8,663 nucleotides of DNA from NCBI GenBank assembly GCA_023388035.1, contig JAEWGY010000116.1, positions 1 through 8,663 of the forward strand, in the 5' to 3' direction. Each line of letters begins with the position of its first letter. Position 1 is the first letter of the stretch. Position numbers and translations under genes: made by a program. Under the pieces are notes generated by a model. The model had not been told where the DNA came from, did no database searches, and saw only the letters and a program-made list of their open reading frames with translations. Below are positions 5,932-8,663 of the stretch, piece after piece. This DNA is from Bacillota bacterium. Its GTDB lineage: Bacteria; Bacillota_I; Bacilli_A; Erysipelotrichales; Erysipelotrichaceae.

Positions 5932-6132
5932 TTCTTATAGGAAAGCAGGGTGAAAGTAACCTAGCATTAAAGAAATATTTATTGATGCTACAAAAGTTAT
6001 ATTTAAGAGGAAGCTAATCATCCCAAAAGAGTAAAAGAGCTTTTGTAGTTAATAAAGATAGAGTTGAAATTAAAAATTCTAAAGTTTTTATTAAAGAAAA
6101 TCTTAAGAGTAAAAGGTGGTGAAATTACATAA

Positions 6133-7551
6133 ATGACAATAGCTGAGATTAAACAGTTAATTCAAGTCGGAGAAAAGATAGATGTCGAATTTAAAGAATC
6201 AAAGAATGCTTTAAGTAAAGATGTATTTGATACGGTATGCTCTTTCAATAATAGAAATGGAGGACATATTTTACTAGGTGTAAACGATAAAAGAGATATT
6301 GTTGGAGTTAGTGAAGATAAGGTAGATAAATTGATTAAAGAATTTACCACAGCGATTAATAATTCACAAAAAATGTATCCGCCACTATATTTAATACCAG
6401 AAGTCTTTGATATTGATAAGAAAAAAGTAATTTATATTAGAGTGCCTGAAGGTTATAAGGTATGCAGACATAATGGAAAAATTTGGGATAGATCCTATGA
6501 AGGAGATATCAATATTACAGATCACTCAGAACTTGTATATAAGCTATATGCAAGAAAACAGGGTAGCTATTTTGTAAATAAGGTATACCCTAAACTTGAT
6601 ATGGATTTTCTTGATGCATCTATTATTGATAAAGCTAAGAAAATGGCTATTGCAAGAAATCAAAATCATGTATGGAAAGATATGAGTCATGAAGAAATAT
6701 TAAGAAGTGCTAACCTTATTTTGACAGATCCGGAAACGAAAGAAGAAGGAATTACACTAGCTGCCATTCTTTTATTTGGAAAAGATAACTCTATTATGTC
6801 TGTTCTTGCGCATCATAAAACCGATGCAATCTTTAGGGTTGTAAATAAAGATAGATATGATGATAGAGATGTTGTGATAACGAATCTGATTGATAGCTAT
6901 GATAGACTTATAAAGTTCGGACAGAAACATTTGAATGATTTATTTGTCTTAGATGGAATTGTCAATATAAATGCAAGAGATAGGATACTTAGAGAAATTG
7001 TATCTAATACATTAGCGCACAGAGATTATTCTAGTGGCTTTCCTGCTAAAATAATTATTGATGATGAAAAGATTATGGTTGAAAATAGTAACTTGGCTCA
7101 TGGAATGGGTGCCTTAGATTTACAAAAGTTTAAACCTTTCCCTAAGAATCCTACTATATCTAAAGTTTTTAGAGAAATAGGACTTGCAGATGAACTTGGC
7201 TCAGGAATGAGAAATACATACAAGTATACACAGCTTTATTCAGAACAAAATCCGGTGTTTGAAGAAGGAGATATATTCAAAACGATTATTCCTCTAAAAA
7301 AGATAGCAACACAAAAGGTTGGAGGCGACAATGTCCCTCATGGTGTCCCTCAAAATGTCCCTCGAATGTCCCTTGAAGAAGTAGAGAATATTATCAAAGA
7401 AATGATTAAACAGGATAATAGAGTTAGCCGCAAAGAGCTATCTAGTACATTAAGAGTTAGCGAAAAAACCATTACACGATATATAAAAGAAATTCCAAGC
7501 ATTAGATATGTAGGGAAAGGGAAAAATGGTCATTGGGAACTAGATGAATAG
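6133..7551 (+). CDS. AlbA_2/Schlafen-domain ATP-binding protein with C-terminal winged helix
   Basis: A 472-residue intact protein of the widespread putative transcriptional regulator class. The N-terminal AlbA_2 (Schlafen-type) domain covers about 1-140, with the hallmark DVEFKES (17-23) and NGGHILLGVND (42-52). A central all-helical part follows. The HATPase_c_4-like domain has NARDRILREIVSNTLAHRDYS (N280-S300) and the glycine motif LGSGMRN (355-361). A linker with repeated valine-proline units (NVPHGVPQNVPR, 400-411) leads to a winged helix (about 414-472) ending GKNGHWELDE. The domain order suggests nucleotide-dependent control of a DNA-binding head, but no member role is firmly established; association with mobile or defence regions is common. 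ATG 6133 is chosen because an in-frame TAA (6130-6132) directly precedes it; AGGTGGTGA (6114-6122) is the ribosome binding site. The coding strand is A-rich, unlike the minus-strand block. Confidence 0.9.
   Translation: MTIAEIKQLIQVGEKIDVEFKESKNALSKDVFDTVCSFNNRNGGHILLGVNDKRDIVGVSEDKVDKLIKEFTTAINNSQKMYPPLYLIPEVFDIDKKKVIYIRVPEGYKVCRHNGKIWDRSYEGDINITDHSELVYKLYARKQGSYFVNKVYPKLDMDFLDASIIDKAKKMAIARNQNHVWKDMSHEEILRSANLILTDPETKEEGITLAAILLFGKDNSIMSVLAHHKTDAIFRVVNKDRYDDRDVVITNLIDSYDRLIKFGQKHLNDLFVLDGIVNINARDRILREIVSNTLAHRDYSSGFPAKIIIDDEKIMVENSNLAHGMGALDLQKFKPFPKNPTISKVFREIGLADELGSGMRNTYKYTQLYSEQNPVFEEGDIFKTIIPLKKIATQKVGGDNVPHGVPQNVPRMSLEEVENIIKEMIKQDNRVSRKELSSTLRVSEKTITRYIKEIPSIRYVGKGKNGHWELDE
7318..7373 (+). 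repeat. Tandem GTCCCT microrepeat encoding a Val-Pro linker
   Basis: Four copies of TGTCCCT(C/T) occur within about 45 bp inside the AlbA_2 gene (7331, 7344, 7357 and 7367). Three are read in frame as V-P (401-402, 405-406, 409-410), and the fourth is read in another frame as part of R-M-S-L. Repeat-length variation here would lengthen or shift the hinge before the winged helix. Confidence 0.6.
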
Positions 7552-7572
7552 TATTAAGTTAAATATGTAATA

Positions 7573-7643
7573 TAAAAAAGCGATTAGAGTTAAAACTATG
7601 AGGTGAACACCAAAAGTTGGATAGTCAACAGGAGGGTTCGCTT
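7573..7643 (+). other. Broken terminator and possible IS3-type end remnant
   Basis: AAAAAGCGATTA (7575-7586) matches 11 of 12 bases of the left arm of the terminator at 4929, but the right arm and T-run are missing. Instead TGAGGTGAACACCAAAAGTTGGATAG follows within about 15 nt (shown here by its position, 7599-7624). This string looks like the terminal sequence of IS150-group IS3 elements from low-GC Firmicutes, as I recall their form. No transposase is present. Only weakly supported. Confidence 0.3.
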
Positions 7644-7651
7644 CAAATAAG

Positions 7652-7825
7652 GGGTTAGTTTAACTTAGAGGAGTATCAGGAATTAAGAAACTGACAGGTA
7701 AGATTAACAATATCTATACTCATGAAATAAAAGTAACAGGTAAATATGGTGCTTATAGAATTTTTGGTTGCAAAGATAAGTCTGAAAAATGGATATTTGA
7801 TTATTTTAAGAAGAAATATAAATAG
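7652..7825 (+). pseudogene. Small broken gene with a possible RelE/Gp49-like tail
   Basis: The frame ending at TAG 7823-7825 reads KLTGKINNIYTHEIKVTGK and then KYGAYRIFGCKDKSEKWIFDYFKKKYK (written here in two parts; residues from about 7688). It has no usable start codon and an in-frame TAA at 7661-7663. A one-base shift near 7688 would join it to FNLEEYQELR in another frame (from about 7661), giving a likely original start region. The pattern AYRIFG...W.F.YFKKK resembles the C-terminal strands of RelE/HigB/Gp49-type toxins, but this is a weak visual resemblance and the family is not established. The next ORF starts with the base after its stop codon, in the same frame. Confidence 0.4.
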
Positions 7826-8143
7826 ATGAAATATGAATTATTAGAGCAAGTAGAAAAATTTGATTTAATTACTAAATCGATGGCTGAACTTGATTATATG
7901 GATAAATTTTATTCATCTATTAAAAATGAAATTATAGGAAGTATTTTGTTTTGAGAGAATAGAAAATTAAGTGAATTCGCTAAGTTAGAGTCTGTTGGAA
8001 TTGAAGTTCTTCCTATAAAACCATATTCACTTAGGTATAAGATTACTTTTTCTATTTTTGATATTGAAGGCAGTTGGAGATATAATTTTTATGCTTTTTG
8101 GGATGAAAAAGGTAAATATTTAGATGGATTTATAGATAATTAA
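7826..8143 (+). pseudogene. Unrecognised 105-codon gene interrupted by one in-frame TGA
   Basis: ATG 7826 directly follows the TAG of the upstream fragment. The frame runs 42 codons (MKYELLEQVEKFDLITKS at the start) to TGA 7952-7954. It then continues without a break for 62 codons to TAA 8141-8143 (ending WDEKGKYLDGFIDN). The continuous open frame across the stop and the even amino-acid content show a single protein of about 105 residues with one nonsense change (for example TGG to TGA). No Shine-Dalgarno lies in front; translation would have depended on coupling to the upstream ORF. I do not recognise the family; it is rich in aromatic residues near the C-terminus and has no membrane segment. 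A strong terminator follows at 8173. Confidence 0.6.
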
Positions 8144-8172
8144 AAATATAATATATTATAAATACAACGATT

Positions 8173-8205
8173 AAACAAATGATAGAATTCTATCATTTGT
8201 TTTTT
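8173..8205 (+). terminator. Perfect 30-bp palindromic terminator
   Basis: AAACAAATGATAGAA is followed directly by its perfect reverse complement (8173-8202), then more T (to 8205). In RNA it forms a 13-bp stem with a 4-nt loop. It ends the transcript of the broken gene pair. The A-run in front also lets it work on the minus strand. Confidence 0.8.
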
Positions 8206-8663
8206 ATATTTAATGAGCATAAGTAGAGAAAAGAGATAACAGTAAATAATGTTATAGAAGAATATTATGCAACAATATTTAACTGGTATAAACAAGACAA
8301 TAAAAAATTTCATTAAATAATAAAAGGAAAATATATACATTAATTATGAAAATAGCGATAGTATATAAAATATTTAAAGGATTGTATATCATAATAACGA
8401 TAAAGATGAATTTTAAAATATAAATATAATTACAAAAATAATATTAATCGTTGACAAATCATTAGATTAGAATTAAACTTTGATTAGATGAAAGAATTAC
8501 AATATTAAGTGATTGATCTATGTCATAATTAGTCCTAATAAGCTCCTTCTGATTTTTGTGCTGTTTTAAAGAATCACAAGGATACAGTTAAAAAGTTTAC
8601 AAATAATTTATAACAATGTTAACTGGCTTAAACAGAAAGAAGATGATTTAAAATATTTTGTAT
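8206..8663. other. AT-rich gene-free end with related coding fragments
   Basis: No intact gene is visible. A startless fragment at 8227-8316 ends VIEEYYATIFNWYKQDNKKF. A second at 8585-8663, running off the window, reads IIYNNVNWLKQKEDDLKYF. They share N-W-x-K-Q and a similar DNA string around TTAACTGG. A preceding piece (about 8540-8606, containing KNHKDTVKKFTNNL) lies one frame off the second. TTGACA (8451-8456) with a 17-bp spacer and TAAACT (8474-8479) is a possible plus-strand promoter with no gene visible after it in the window. Confidence 0.4.

Larger units (their letters stand above)
5605..6132. other. Gene-free stretch with orphan terminators and a possible long leader
   Basis: No gene is supported here. 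The stretch has two further plus-strand terminators (5660 and 5801) with no recognisable gene before them and an AT-rich segment where AAAAGATG (5703-5710) could pair with CATCTTTT (5764-5771). An extended -10 promoter at 5923 is followed by about 200 nt before the next gene. Within that leader TAGCAT (5962-5967) can pair with ATGCTA (5985-5990). Short open pieces in all frames are stopped repeatedly, which suggests decayed coding sequence rather than a known riboswitch; I recognise no riboswitch or T-box core. Confidence 0.5.

Noticed and set aside
5932..6132. Riboswitch or T-box in the leader of the AlbA_2 gene
   Set aside because: Short hairpins exist, but no conserved riboswitch core, T-box sequence or terminator/antiterminator pair could be identified.
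6162..6350. 62-codon ORF on the minus strand
   Set aside because: It lies wholly inside the well-supported AlbA_2 gene on the other strand and has no ribosome binding site or recognisable content.
5359..7954. Stop-codon recoding (TAG at 5359 and 7823, TGA at 7952 each lie in continuing open frames)
   Set aside because: TGA and TAG end normal genes here, no recoding element such as a SECIS or PYLIS hairpin was recognised, and the surrounding region is full of ordinary pseudogene damage. Reinitiation or nonsense mutation is simpler.
8140..8340. 66-codon hydrophobic ORF on the minus strand
   Set aside because: It is a run of F/I/Y/L codons expected from AT-rich DNA, crosses the strong terminator palindrome at 8173-8202 and has no ribosome binding site.

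Overview
The window is very AT-rich. It uses strong AGGAGG-type ribosome binding sites, TTGACA/TATAAT-type promoters and many hairpin-plus-T-run terminators, and TGA is used as a stop (for example at the end of the response regulator). Together with a Bce-type sensory module this points to a low-GC Bacillota (Firmicutes) with the standard bacterial code. I cannot name the species; an Erysipelotrichia- or Tissierellia-like anaerobe is a guess supported mainly by the secreted flavin reductase.

Left part (1-3900, all genes on the minus strand). Reading in the direction of transcription there is first a lipoprotein FAD/FMN reductase of the fumarate-reductase/flavocytochrome c family (3884-2118), with its own promoter and terminator. 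Next comes a two-component system, a BceR-like response regulator (2019-1336) overlapping a BceS-like intramembrane-sensing histidine kinase (1339-437) by 4 bp. Last is the start of the cognate peptide-sensing/detoxifying ABC transporter ATPase (361 to the window edge). The logic is that of a cell-envelope stress module in which the transporter senses an antimicrobial peptide, the kinase relays the signal and the regulator induces the transporter. The ATPase carries a one-base deletion near position 103-104 that breaks it. The regulator appears to be transcribed as a leaderless mRNA.

Right part (about 3900-8663, apparent genes on the plus strand). This is an accessory gene graveyard, and its base composition differs (A-rich rather than T-rich coding strand). 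It holds one fully intact larger gene, an AlbA_2/Schlafen-type ATP-binding winged-helix protein (6133-7551), and the decayed C-terminal half of a second member of the same broad family (about 4497-4907). There is also a compact transcription unit with promoter, signal-peptide-only ORF, small two-TM membrane protein and terminator (5202-5604), several orphan terminators, a possible IS3-type end remnant near 7603, a pair of small genes broken by in-frame stops (7652-8143), and unidentified fragments.

The most unusual points are: the 30-codon secreted peptide whose stop codon forms part of the ribosome binding site of an in-frame two-TM protein; the substitution of two substrate-binding positions in the flavin reductase; the leaderless regulator; and a perfect 30-bp palindrome upstream of the reductase. 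No RNA gene, CRISPR array, tRNA or attachment site was recognised.
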